A stretch of 64,000 bases of DNA from Siphonodentalium dalli (lineage: Eukaryota > Mollusca > Scaphopoda > Gadilida > Siphonodentaliidae): NCBI GenBank assembly GCA_032622095.1, contig CP136067.1:43073549-43137548 (forward strand). Direction: 5' to 3'. The notes beneath the pieces are model-generated. The model saw only the letters and a program-made list of their open reading frames with translations, had not been told where the DNA came from and ran no database searches. Made by a program: the position numbers and the translations under genes. Shown here one piece after another: positions 45,040 through 54,932 of this stretch. The first letter of the stretch is position 1. Each line of letters starts with the position of its first letter.

Positions 45040-47440
45040 TATATGAATATTAAACGATATCAATTCCATATTCAATGTAGGTAGACTTGTACTTTGATTA
45101 GTTTTCATAATTATCACGTGATCAATTAGGAAGCACTGGAGCCTTTATAGATATAATTTCCGACGTTTGAACGTAGTGAATTAGGCGGAAAATAATTTCT
45201 CCACGAAGGTGAGCGAAGATATCAATGGGGCGTGAACAGTAGTTGTGACGTATAGAAGTGGTCAGATGATTGGTATCTAAGGTCCGTGATGAGAGACAAT
45301 CGGGTCTCTTGGGGTGACGACTTGCTGGCTCTAGTCACGCGTTTTAACTAATTATTATGAAATTAACAATGAATGTTAATTTCATAATAATTACAGCCAA
45401 TTCAGTTATCGCAATTATATAGTTTACGACAACCAGCTATCATGTTTAATACTAGTATTCCCAATTCTCCAATAATGATAACACCATCATTGCCATCAAG
45501 CCGCGCCGGAGTCCACTAGGGGGTCGACATCAGCGTTTATTGGTATACATGCTTACAAGTTAATGGACGGACACGTCTTCACATACAGGTTAATTACATC
45601 CTACTTTGTCTGCGTTGGCGGTCAGGAAAAAACAACGAAAAACCTCTTGGGGAAAAACTATGGAAACCTGCTTTCCGAAACCAACATCATTAACGCAGCT
45701 CGAATGTTCGGAAATTCATTCTAATTGATCAATTGTGCAACACAAACCTGTACACACTATATAATACAAATATAAATTAACATATATAACATGTTCAAAT
45801 ATATACACTATGATCGTGATCGGATGACACATTTATATGCGTTTAATATAAATGACTACATATAAACTATTACTTCTTGAATAAGGTGCGATATGCACAT
45901 TTCAAAGTTACAATTAACTTTTATTAATGATAATTCAACAAAATTCAACGTCAACTTTCTATAATATGCATGATTTCATGCGTTATAAGAATATATGTTT
46001 CTCAGATATAGTTTCAACATACGCATCTCATTACGTTATTGAACCGTCAATCCATAAATGTTTGAAACAAAAAATTTGGAGTTGACCCGACATACAAGGC
46101 GATTCGGCTAGAAATGACACCACACGCTCTATAATAGCGTGACCTATTTTCATTGTTCGTGCACGAAGCGATAATTTATCGCTCACTCATTATTACCATG
46201 AACAGTGAATACAAATTTTTTCGACTAATGTGCTTTGCACCAAACGCTGAAAAATGATCATAATAAAAGGTACATTTTCTTTGAAGCACTATATTGCACG
46301 TTACAAGAGATGAATTGGCATAAAGTGACATGTATGCATGATACATGAGTTTTGATTTAGATATGAATAAACCTCGGATGTCTGTTTACACGATGAGAGC
46401 TAAGCAAGCATGTAACACAAAGTCGTGTGTGCTTATACAACGTATACACATGTATACTGATATGTGTCATTCATTCATCAGCAACACTTGTTTCATGATT
46501 TTAGTATCGAACAAAGCGTGCAAATATGCAATTACATTATAGAGTACATGCATGCACATTTATACAAAATATGTGTTATATGTTTTTTTTTAAATACTGA
46601 AAAGATGTAATATATTTTCAGAAACATCTTCTGGTGATGCAGAATTGGCTATGGCGTTGATTAGCCTGGTGGATGAGCAGAGCTCGTCGGATGTTTTCTT
46701 GTGATAGTCGCAATTGGCTCTGTCAATGTGCTGGATAGGACGATTAGGAAAGATTGCATGGAAGAGCATGGATTCTCTTAATTGGCTCAATAAAGTGCTG
46801 GTTAGTAAGATTGGCAAATGTGCCGGTGTGCGGAGAGCAGATCATTTCTTTGGAATATGCCGTTGAACTATAAATAACTGTGCGCATGTATCCGTATTAC
46901 GATTATGCGGGAAAATTCTAATTCAATTCTTGAAGTGACCGAACTATCAAAAATAGTTTTCGGGCGACCTAGTCATGTATTCGAGAATCGAAAGCAACGT
47001 GCTCAGTTTAGTGACAATTACACTTGGTGTGATATTCTAAATTTGTTCTCATCTAAAAATGGTTACCGATGGGGAATGTGCATCATTTCGAGTTCACGAT
47101 GACCAAGGCTGTGGTATTTCAATGCAATGGGAAGTTATCGGAGTTGAGAGGCTCAGTTGTCGTCTACGGCGATTAAGTGTTGGAACGCCAAAAAATCGAA
47201 ATTTGTGAGATTTGTATTCAATATCGTATATATTACCACTATCACTGATTGGTGTATATATACTTTGGTGTATATATATAGGCGATAACTATTTGCATAC
47301 ATGCATGTACAGTTCTCTGAACAGATCGCCAGTCTGAATGATTGTGGTGCAATGCATGAGTTCCCCGCGGGAAGTGGAAGAGTTGATTGTCTTACTGTTC
47401 TAGTGTTATTACGCGATATTTCAATTATTCAACCCCTAAT
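45040..47440. other. Intergenic, no supported gene
   Basis: A small perfect palindrome (TAATTATTATGAAATTAAC ... and inverse) lies at about 45349-45394. At 46616-46700 a plus-strand frame TSSGDAELAMALISLVDEQS follows an ATATTTTCAG acceptor-like string and ends at a stop. It is an exon possibility only. Confidence 0.4.
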
Positions 47441-47953
47441 ATTTACACACTAAGTGTTGTCATCACTAAATCCAGCATTCTGATTGGTCGGCGCCCACGT
47501 GGCTAGTTGCAGTTATTTCTCGGTGAATGCGCAACGCCTCATGACACCAAGCTAATAACACCATCGATACGTCATTAGGTTTGGAAAGACGAACGCGTAA
47601 TGTTTTGGGCGCATTTGGACTCGCGCAGGACTGACTTAATACATCATCGGGTTTCAATATGAAGAGAAATTGTTCCTATTAACTTTTGCCAAGGGTGCTA
47701 TTGGGTATTTTGGGCTGATCTTATCACGATACACTTTTCGATTTAAATAAATTTACAAAAGTGGCTTTTTCGCTAAATGTATATAAATATAAGGATTAAC
47801 TTTCATGTGGACTATTTTTATGGAGATGCAACGGTGAGGTAAGTGGTCATAACTTGTATGTAAAACCCTTCGGGTTTTACACAAGTTATGTCCACTTACC
47901 TCACCGTTACATCTCCATAAAAACAGTCCACATGACAGTTAATCCTTATATAT
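47441..47953 (+). repeat. Dispersed repeat R2, copy with intact terminal hairpin
   Basis: Matches 2476-2948. Its end (about 47789-47951) is a hairpin with ~75-bp arms, from AAGGATTAACTTTCATGTGG to the tight turn AAAACCC-TTC-GGGTTTT and back to CATGACAGTTAATCCTT. Both copies start at TTTACACACTAAGTG. Confidence 0.9.
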
Positions 47954-48711
47954 CGGGTCTTTCACCAGTATCCCACAAAGATTATCATTTGACAATTCTG
48001 AAATTTTCTCTAGCAGATACATCACTGTATGGATACACGTGTATCATTTTTCGGTATGGACAGGCATGGACAATTCAATGCGTTTTCTAGAAAAGCTGAA
48101 GCTATATATATAAAACATGCCAAGATGCATTTCCGCGAAAGGAAATCCGGTTAACAGTCCAAACATTGTTTTATATAGATTATGTGTATAGGCCTATACA
48201 TGTACCGGTTAATCAAATATTTACAAATCAAGTTCTGACCGCCATGTTACATATAATTACATATTTTAAGTTTTAAAAGGTAATCTTTAAATCGCTTCAT
48301 ATATGTCATAATTATATGCTAACTGTTTTATCTAAAGTCAACATGCGCATAGGCGCAGAGCTAATGTTGCATATTTAATGATTTATGCTATTGTGCACAG
48401 CAATTTCTATTGACAGAATATGCGAAAAATGAATGGCACATTGTTTCTCGAATCGGTACTGCTTTCTGCGACTTAATTTAATGGAAATAAGACTGCACCG
48501 GCGCAGACGTGAAAATTGTCGCATTTCTTAAAAATTTATATTCTTGGCGAATCCATGCAATATAGTTGTATTGGAAGGAGAATACGAAAATTTGTTTTAA
48601 ATTTTCTTTCGCGAATCCTGCTTTGAAGCAGAGTTGTCCTGTCAAAGTATATGCTATTCTGTGGACTGACTTTTGTGACCGAACATGCATAGATGCAAGA
48701 TCGTGTATATA
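47954..48711. other. Intergenic, nothing recognised
   Basis: The string CACCAGTATCCCACAA near 47965 recurs near 49945. Nothing else is recognised. Confidence 0.45.
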
Positions 48712-49830
48712 ATATATCATTATGTGGTATGCCTCGTGGCTAAAATTGAATTTAATGATGCAGATTAATGTATGTATGTATTACGAATATGCCATTATGT
48801 GGCCTGCCGTTTGTGGCTGAACCTCTAATTTCTATAGTCGGGTTATAGTGTATATATACTATATCGTTTAGTGGTAAGCCTCGTGGCTGGAATTGCATGT
48901 AATGCTGCAGATTAGTAAACATATATAATAAACATGCCATTCCGTGGCCTGCCGTTTGTGGCGAAACCTCTCTTATATATAGTCGGGTTATAGTGTATAT
49001 AATATATCGTTTTGTGTTATGCCTCGTGGCTGGAATTGCATTTAATGATGCAGATTGGTGTAAACATATTAAGAATATGCCATTCCGTAGCCTGCCTTTT
49101 GTGGCGGAACCTCTCTTATATAGTCGGGTTATAGTGTATATAATATATCATTTGTGGTATACCTCGTGACTGAATTGCATGTAATGGTGCAGACTAATAA
49201 ACATATATTACGAATATGCCATTCCGTGGCCTGCCTTTTGTGGCGAAACCTCTCTTATATAGACGGGTTGTATAGTGTATATATATAATATATGGTTTCT
49301 GTGGTATGCCTCTTGACTGAAATTGCATTTAATGTTGCAGATTGGAGTATACGTATTAAGAATATGCCATTCCGTGGCCGGCCATTTGTGGCTGAACCTG
49401 TCAACATGCAGGTTAGTGTATATAATATATCAATTTGTGGTATGCCTTGTGGCTGAAACTGTATTAATGATGCCGATTGATGTGTATATTTGTATCTTAA
49501 GAATATTCCGTTCCGTGGCCTATGGTTTTTGACCGAACCTGTATAAAGATATAGGTTAAATTGTTGTGTATAATATGCCGTTTATTATGGCATGCCTCAT
49601 GGCTGGATTTCTTATGTGCAGAGTGATGTACATGTATATGTATTAAAAACACGCCGTTATGTGGCACGCCGCTCGTGGCGAAGACTGCGTGCGTCTGAGA
49701 TGCAGGGTGATAACCATGTAAAATACATGTGAATGCCGTTTTGTGGCAAGCCTCCCATGGTGGGCCTGAATCGGGTATGCAGGAGTGATCATGCATGTAA
49801 AATACATGTGAATGCCGGTTTGTGGCTGTT
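48712..49830 (+). repeat. ~143-bp dimeric tandem array, about eight copies
   Basis: Copies of GTGGTATGCCTCGTGGCTGG or close variants start at about 48731, 48878, 49021, 49161, 49308, 49444, 49594 and 49750, giving spacings of 136-156 bp. Each unit contains a second related half with GCCATTCCGTGGCCTGCC. Divergence rises toward the right end. Confidence 0.9.
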
Positions 49831-50635
49831 CCAGTCAAGTTACAGGAATTGTGTAATGTTCGGGGAACTGGAAGGAGGATATATGAACAGAAATACACGC
49901 GCGCGATTCGATGTGATCACACTGAGACGGAATAAAGTCGCTTCACCAGTATCCCACAATGATTGTGTTGTGTTGTGTTGTACCATGGGTATATATATAT
50001 ACATATATTTGCGAATGTATGTCTGTTTGTGTGCTATATAAATTAACCATCTACAGGACTCGAAAGCGGTCCAACGTGCAATTGTAACATATATTATGAC
50101 GACTATATAATGGCGCAGGTTAACAATATCCGTCATATAAGAAACATATTATAAATGGTGTTTAGAATCAGGGATGGGGATCCGGTGTGGGGAGAACCAA
50201 AATTTATAAAACAATTTTTGTCGATCTTCCTGCAAATCGATATATATATATATATATATGGGCGTCTCAAGAATATGATTCTAAGTTCCCAATATGGTGC
50301 TGTCTAACTTCTAATTCGGGAATTGAGGATTCGGGGAAATGGCATAAAAACTGCTTAAACATAAAAAATATATTTTCATGATACGACGTTTTATATGGCA
50401 TCTCGCCCGAGTAAGGTGTGTCGGGGCACAGTGAGAGTTGAGGGATAGGGGCCAAGATTTTACTTTGACTTTGATAATTACGAATGCTATATTCAGAAAA
50501 ACAAAAGGTATATTTGCTAACCGTTAGACGACATATTTTGGTTTTGGTTACTTGGAAAGGCAATTCAAGAGATTCATTCTGAAGAATCCTTGATTTCCAT
50601 GTATTCATGTGTAGGGATAAACAATTAACACAATG
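49831..50635. other. Intergenic with H1-like head fragment
   Basis: 49998-50260 contains TATATTTGCGAATGTATGTC, GTCTGTTTGTGTGCTATA and GGAGAACCAAAATTTATAAA, resembling the head and one core repeat of family H1. A short TA microsatellite lies at about 50240-50260. Confidence 0.5.
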
Positions 50636-50984
50636 TTAAAGTGGTACTGTACACTGAATCCGGCCATTTATGGGACCATCTCCGTTTATACACTCAATAT
50701 ATACAACAAATGAATGAATTTAAGCCATGGATTAGTGCAAAATACACACGTGTGCTCTATGAACGATGCAAACAGCATGGTAATTATAATGAAAATAAAT
50801 TATGACTGAATCTTAAATTCATTTTCGTTATAATTACCATGTTGTTTGCATCGTTCATAGAACACGCAAGTGAATTTTTCACTAATCCGTCGCTCAAATT
50901 CATTCAGTTGTTGCATAAATTCTGTTGAGTATAAAAGGAAATGGTCCCATAAATGACAGGATTTAGGGTACAGTGCCCCTTTAA
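50636..50984. mobile_element. TTAA-flanked palindrome (AGTGGTACTGTAC family)
   Basis: TTAA at 50636-50639 and 50981-50984. The ends are AGTGGTACTGTACACTGAAT and, inverted, AGGGGCACTGTACCCTAAAT. Central arms GCATCGTTCATAGA and GGTAATTATAA are inverted around 50800-50830. Its last 70 bp are copied again at 58267-58334. Confidence 0.85.
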
Positions 50985-51408
50985 GTTCAATGTGGTTTAT
51001 TTAGATTAAAAGGGAAGGAGTAGCCAGTGTATAATTTCAATTCACTTGGCAAATTGACCCCCCCCCCCCCTGAGCTGAATTCCACATATGTTCTGTTGGG
51101 ATTTGATTATTTAATTGCAAGGTTGTATTATTGTAATTGCGGGACGCTGTAGAGAGCATATAGATTGGGCTCTCGTATAGCAGAAATATATAGCTAGTCT
51201 CAATCAAAATCAACATATGTTGGTATGTAGGTTGGGTCTGTGGTCTTATTTAGAGGCACTCATCATCTATGACTGCATACAAGGTGATTTCCTGAGGAGA
51301 GTGGTTGGGAGCTTCGCGCCCTGGATGGTCGAAAAGATCGAGTGATCTTCTCCTTCACCCCACGAACCCCACGATTTGTTGTTTTGAGGATATCTGAACA
51401 TAGAAAAT
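50915..51408 (+). repeat. Left copy of ~492-bp direct repeat bracketing the LINE
   Basis: Essentially identical to 58267-58758 except that the C-tract is 13 here and 11 there. It abuts the LINE 5' end on its right. Confidence 0.95.
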
Positions 51409-51947
51409 TGGGAGAAAAGATGGCGGTCGGTTAGAGCGTCCGGTCGAATCCGCTCCGATGTTTTCGTTTCTACTCGCCGTGAGCAACCTTGAGCTTCCAG
51501 CGGATGGCAAGGACTTGTTGTGGTGATGTTTTCGAAACAAGGTTTGGAAGGCAATTCGTTCGTTTTCGTCAAATCGCTGTTTCATGATGATTTCAAATTT
51601 AAAATCTCCTTTGTTCGATGTATCTCGTTATAATCCAGCCCAATGTGAAAAAAACTGGGATAACTTGGATATACACAGTCTGAAGCCTCAAGTCAGCCCA
51701 ATTTTGTCGCTGCACGACTTTTCCATGCCATATTGTGATATTCAGCTAACATTTGTGTGCACACAACCAATAATTTATCCATTCAAATACTCTACACCAA
51801 TACTGGCAACAGCCGATTGCCTTCAAGATAATCATCGCTCTATTCATGTGGGCACGTTATTGTGTCGTCAGTGATTGGACAATGATTAATCCACGGAGGA
51901 ATGCTAAACACAACAACCCGTCTGTTTGATAAATAAATTGTACCGCT
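51409..51947 (+). promoter_or_regulatory. LINE 5' UTR with internal-promoter candidate
   Basis: AAGATGGCGG begins seven or eight bases into the element and matches the YY1-type box that positions transcription in mammalian L1 5' ends. A 96-codon frame (51584-51874) inside the UTR has no recognisable domain and may be an upstream ORF. Confidence 0.5.
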
Positions 51948-53699
51948 ATGGATGAAATATTGACATCCACCGACCGCTTATTGAATGGCAACACTGATAT
52001 AGATATAACCGGTCCCTCACAACCCGACACAAACGCGGATGATTGTGCACCAAACGAAGATGAAGTTCCATTATCGTTTAAGTCACCAGAGGATGATCTT
52101 CTTTTGGCAGTAAATTCACTAGACGACTTTATAAAAACGCCGGAAAACGCAAAAAGTGACTGCTCAGCATTTGTGGGATGGATATCAAACTATATTCACT
52201 GTGTCACAAAAGAATCATTTCTGCTCATAACTCTTAAAGTGTGCGATGATGTCAGTAGGTTAAAACTGATGCGGTCAGTTGTATTTGCAGCAATAAAAGC
52301 AACACCGGCGTTCCTAATAGATTCTTCTGCCGTGCTGAAAAACAGGACCAAGCCGAGAAACGAATCTGCAAATTTTCTAAGCCATAAATTAGTTAGGGAC
52401 ATATATGATCTCTTTTTATTCTCAGTGGATGAGGACCAATGTTTACTAAATGACATGATAAGTGGTCAACGTAATATTCGGACAAGCACAGCCTCACAAG
52501 TAACTGGTTCAAGCACAAATGACATGTCATGTTCTCATGGCACGTTGGTTAAAATGATGTCATCTAGTCTCATTGAACTAAAGAAAGAAATGTCAGTTCT
52601 TCGCTCGAAAAATACAGCACTCGACAAACTTATCTCAGAAGATATCCCTCTCATTAACGGGAAAATCAGCAACCTCAGCGCTCGTGTGAATGCTCTCGAA
52701 GGGGAAGTAGATGTGACTCAGATCGCCTCCAATGATATTCGTGATACGGTAGAGAGGATTCAGGATGACAAATATAGTGGTGTAACTAAACTTCGATCTG
52801 AATTAGTTCTTGTGAAACGAGATGTTGGTGACGTTCTCGATTGTGTTGAGGAATCACTTAAGAAGAGTAACTCAAACACATCTGCAATTGCATCTGTCAA
52901 GGGTGAAATCCATAAACTGAAATCAAAAGGTACCCAAAACAAAGCAAAACAGCCCGACGCAAAAAATGAAGTATGGGAAAGTAAGTTATTCCAAGAAGCA
53001 GTTAAAGATTTCATGGGAGGTTTTGAACAAAAATGTAATGAACTATTCTTCAACCAAAATATTTCTTCAAACAAAACTATGCATGACTCTCCAAATTTGT
53101 ATACCCCAACCCACACTGTACCAAGATCTAAATCTCCCTCTCCAGTTAAATCACAACTAGACACACCACACAGTGTAACGTGTATTCAACCTTTTCGTGG
53201 ATCCAGCAAGGATGAAACAAGTGTGAATAGTATTGACTGTGAAGATGAACGTATACCGAAATCAAGACACTCATTACATGCAGCTACTCAGTTCGATGCC
53301 AACATAACTTATAACGGAGATAACGCTACAGACAGCACATTCACAGGAGACGTCAATGGTCAACATAAAAATGATGAATTTGAACACCAAAGCAATCAAC
53401 ATCGCCGACGGAATGCAGAACCCATAAAAACAGAACGATATTACTTAGGGAACATCAGTAATTATCTAGATCGACGCACTATTGAACGCTACCTTAGCCG
53501 TAGAGGCGTCAAGTTCTCTATTGTTCGTTTGTATTATAGTGATCAGAAAAATAAGTCGTATGCAAGAGTCAACGTATACAACGAGCATGTCGATATGGTC
53601 ACAGATTCTTTTTTTTGGCCAAAGGGGTCATTCTGTCGTCCCTGGCTGTCTGAGTATGCTTACAGCAAGTATATCACTTCAAAACGTGATCGGTGGTAA
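51948..53699 (+). CDS. LINE ORF1 protein
   Basis: 583 residues, uninterrupted. Residues about 1-60 are acidic. About 65-185 form a helical block with repeated hydrophobic positions. About 205-330 contain heptad-like sequence (LIELKKEMSVLRSKN, ISNLSARVNALEGEV, LVLVKRDVGDVLDCVEESL), predicted as a coiled coil for oligomerisation. About 375-490 are Ser/Pro/Asn-rich and disordered. About 494-570 (RYYLGNISNYLDRRTIERYL, VKFSIVRLYY, KSYARVNVY, WPKGSFCRPWL) look like an RRM-type nucleic-acid-binding fold. The expected role is to coat element RNA as a chaperone. The start is the first ATG of the frame. Function is inferred from layout; no catalytic motif is present. Confidence 0.85.
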   Translation: MDEILTSTDRLLNGNTDIDITGPSQPDTNADDCAPNEDEVPLSFKSPEDDLLLAVNSLDDFIKTPENAKSDCSAFVGWISNYIHCVTKESFLLITLKVCDDVSRLKLMRSVVFAAIKATPAFLIDSSAVLKNRTKPRNESANFLSHKLVRDIYDLFLFSVDEDQCLLNDMISGQRNIRTSTASQVTGSSTNDMSCSHGTLVKMMSSSLIELKKEMSVLRSKNTALDKLISEDIPLINGKISNLSARVNALEGEVDVTQIASNDIRDTVERIQDDKYSGVTKLRSELVLVKRDVGDVLDCVEESLKKSNSNTSAIASVKGEIHKLKSKGTQNKAKQPDAKNEVWESKLFQEAVKDFMGGFEQKCNELFFNQNISSNKTMHDSPNLYTPTHTVPRSKSPSPVKSQLDTPHSVTCIQPFRGSSKDETSVNSIDCEDERIPKSRHSLHAATQFDANITYNGDNATDSTFTGDVNGQHKNDEFEHQSNQHRRRNAEPIKTERYYLGNISNYLDRRTIERYLSRRGVKFSIVRLYYSDQKNKSYARVNVYNEHVDMVTDSFFWPKGSFCRPWLSEYAYSKYITSKRDRW

Positions 53700-53945
53700 T
53701 CATGTATGTCCGTAGGAGTTGCTTCTTTAACTTGAAGCAAATCGGTTATAACTGAATATTTTAAAAGTAATATAGTTGGATAGTTACTGTTTGTTTTCAT
53801 GCTTTATATTTTCTTATGCTGGATATGCATTTGTCTTTATAACACACCAAATATTATATGAATATTTGAATCGCTATTAAGCACAACCTTTTAAATGTAC
53901 GCACTTCATCTTATGTGCGTCATTTTGTTATATTTTCACAGCAAA

Positions 53946-54932
53946 ATGCTCTTCTGTACATGGAACGCGACTGGCATCATGTCAAGCGGCCCTTATTTGA
54001 GTAGAATATTGGATGGGCAGACTATAGATTTCTGTGGCATATCTGAACACTGGCTTCCAGCTAAGAGTGCGAGCTTCATGAATTCAATTTCGAAACATTA
54101 CCGATGCCATACTGTTTGTGATTTTTCACAACGGCTTCCCCAACAGCGGGGTCGCTATAAAGGCGGGGTCGCTCTCTTTTGGAAAACAGAATATGACGAT
54201 CGTGTATCAATCATAGATTTTAATGATGACAGAATTGTTGGTCTCCAATATAGACTATCTAAGCATAAATATATATATATATTTCAGGTATATTTACCAT
54301 CATCTAATTATCCAATTGTTGCATATGAAGACTATATTATGAAAGTTAAAGATGTCATTAAAAGCTACTCACATTTGGGCACACTTGTTGTGATGGGCGA
54401 CTTCAATGCTAGTCTCAGTAAACCAGGTAGACGACAAAAACTTCTAAAAAATTTGTTGAAAAAGGCAGAATGTACATCACTGATAGAGAATAGTCTTTGT
54501 GATGATATTTGTTCAACATATGTTAATCATGATGGGAGTGATTGCTCAAATATTGACCATGTGATAATAAAATACTCTGACTTACCTTTCGTAGCTAACG
54601 TTCGCATAATTGATGATTCTGCACTCAATGTTTCGAATCACAGACCGGTGCAAGTTGAACTTAACTGTGACGCGGGCACCATACCTGATTCCAATGGGTC
54701 GAGTGCGGATATCTCAAAATTGAAGTGGCGTTTGCTCGCCCAAGATGAAAATTTAGTTAAACAGTACCAACATATATTAGCTTCCTTATTGCCACACAGT
54801 GAAACGCGTGTACACGATACAATCAATTTGGACTTGTATTACAATTCATTGGTAGCTTCTATGAAACAAGCAGCGCAACAATCGATTCCAACATGTAAAT
54901 TCAAAAGTCACAAAAAAACCATTTTGGAATGA
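53946..54932 (+). CDS. LINE ORF2, endonuclease part (before frameshift)
   Basis: The open frame begins at 53895; the ATG at 53946 (MLFCTWNATG) is preferred because the endonuclease fold starts there. Numbering from 53895, visible motifs are TWNATG (Asn24), ISEHW (Glu51), GDFN (168-171), NIDH (219-222) and SNHRP (His249), so all key APE-like residues are present. The domain nicks target DNA. The frame stops at 54932, just after a run of seven A (54912-54918). A one-base shift there continues as KPFWNENLKELHKK into the downstream ORF. The ORF1-ORF2 gap is about 246 bp, so ORF2 would need reinitiation or a separate initiation event. Confidence 0.85.
   Translation: MLFCTWNATGIMSSGPYLSRILDGQTIDFCGISEHWLPAKSASFMNSISKHYRCHTVCDFSQRLPQQRGRYKGGVALFWKTEYDDRVSIIDFNDDRIVGLQYRLSKHKYIYIFQVYLPSSNYPIVAYEDYIMKVKDVIKSYSHLGTLVVMGDFNASLSKPGRRQKLLKNLLKKAECTSLIENSLCDDICSTYVNHDGSDCSNIDHVIIKYSDLPFVANVRIIDDSALNVSNHRPVQVELNCDAGTIPDSNGSSADISKLKWRLLAQDENLVKQYQHILASLLPHSETRVHDTINLDLYYNSLVASMKQAAQQSIPTCKFKSHKKTILE

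Noticed and set aside
51267-51572. Minus-strand frame FSMFRYPQNNKSWGSWGEG shared with 58617-58919
   Set aside because: Shared because of the 492-bp duplication, not through independent conservation.
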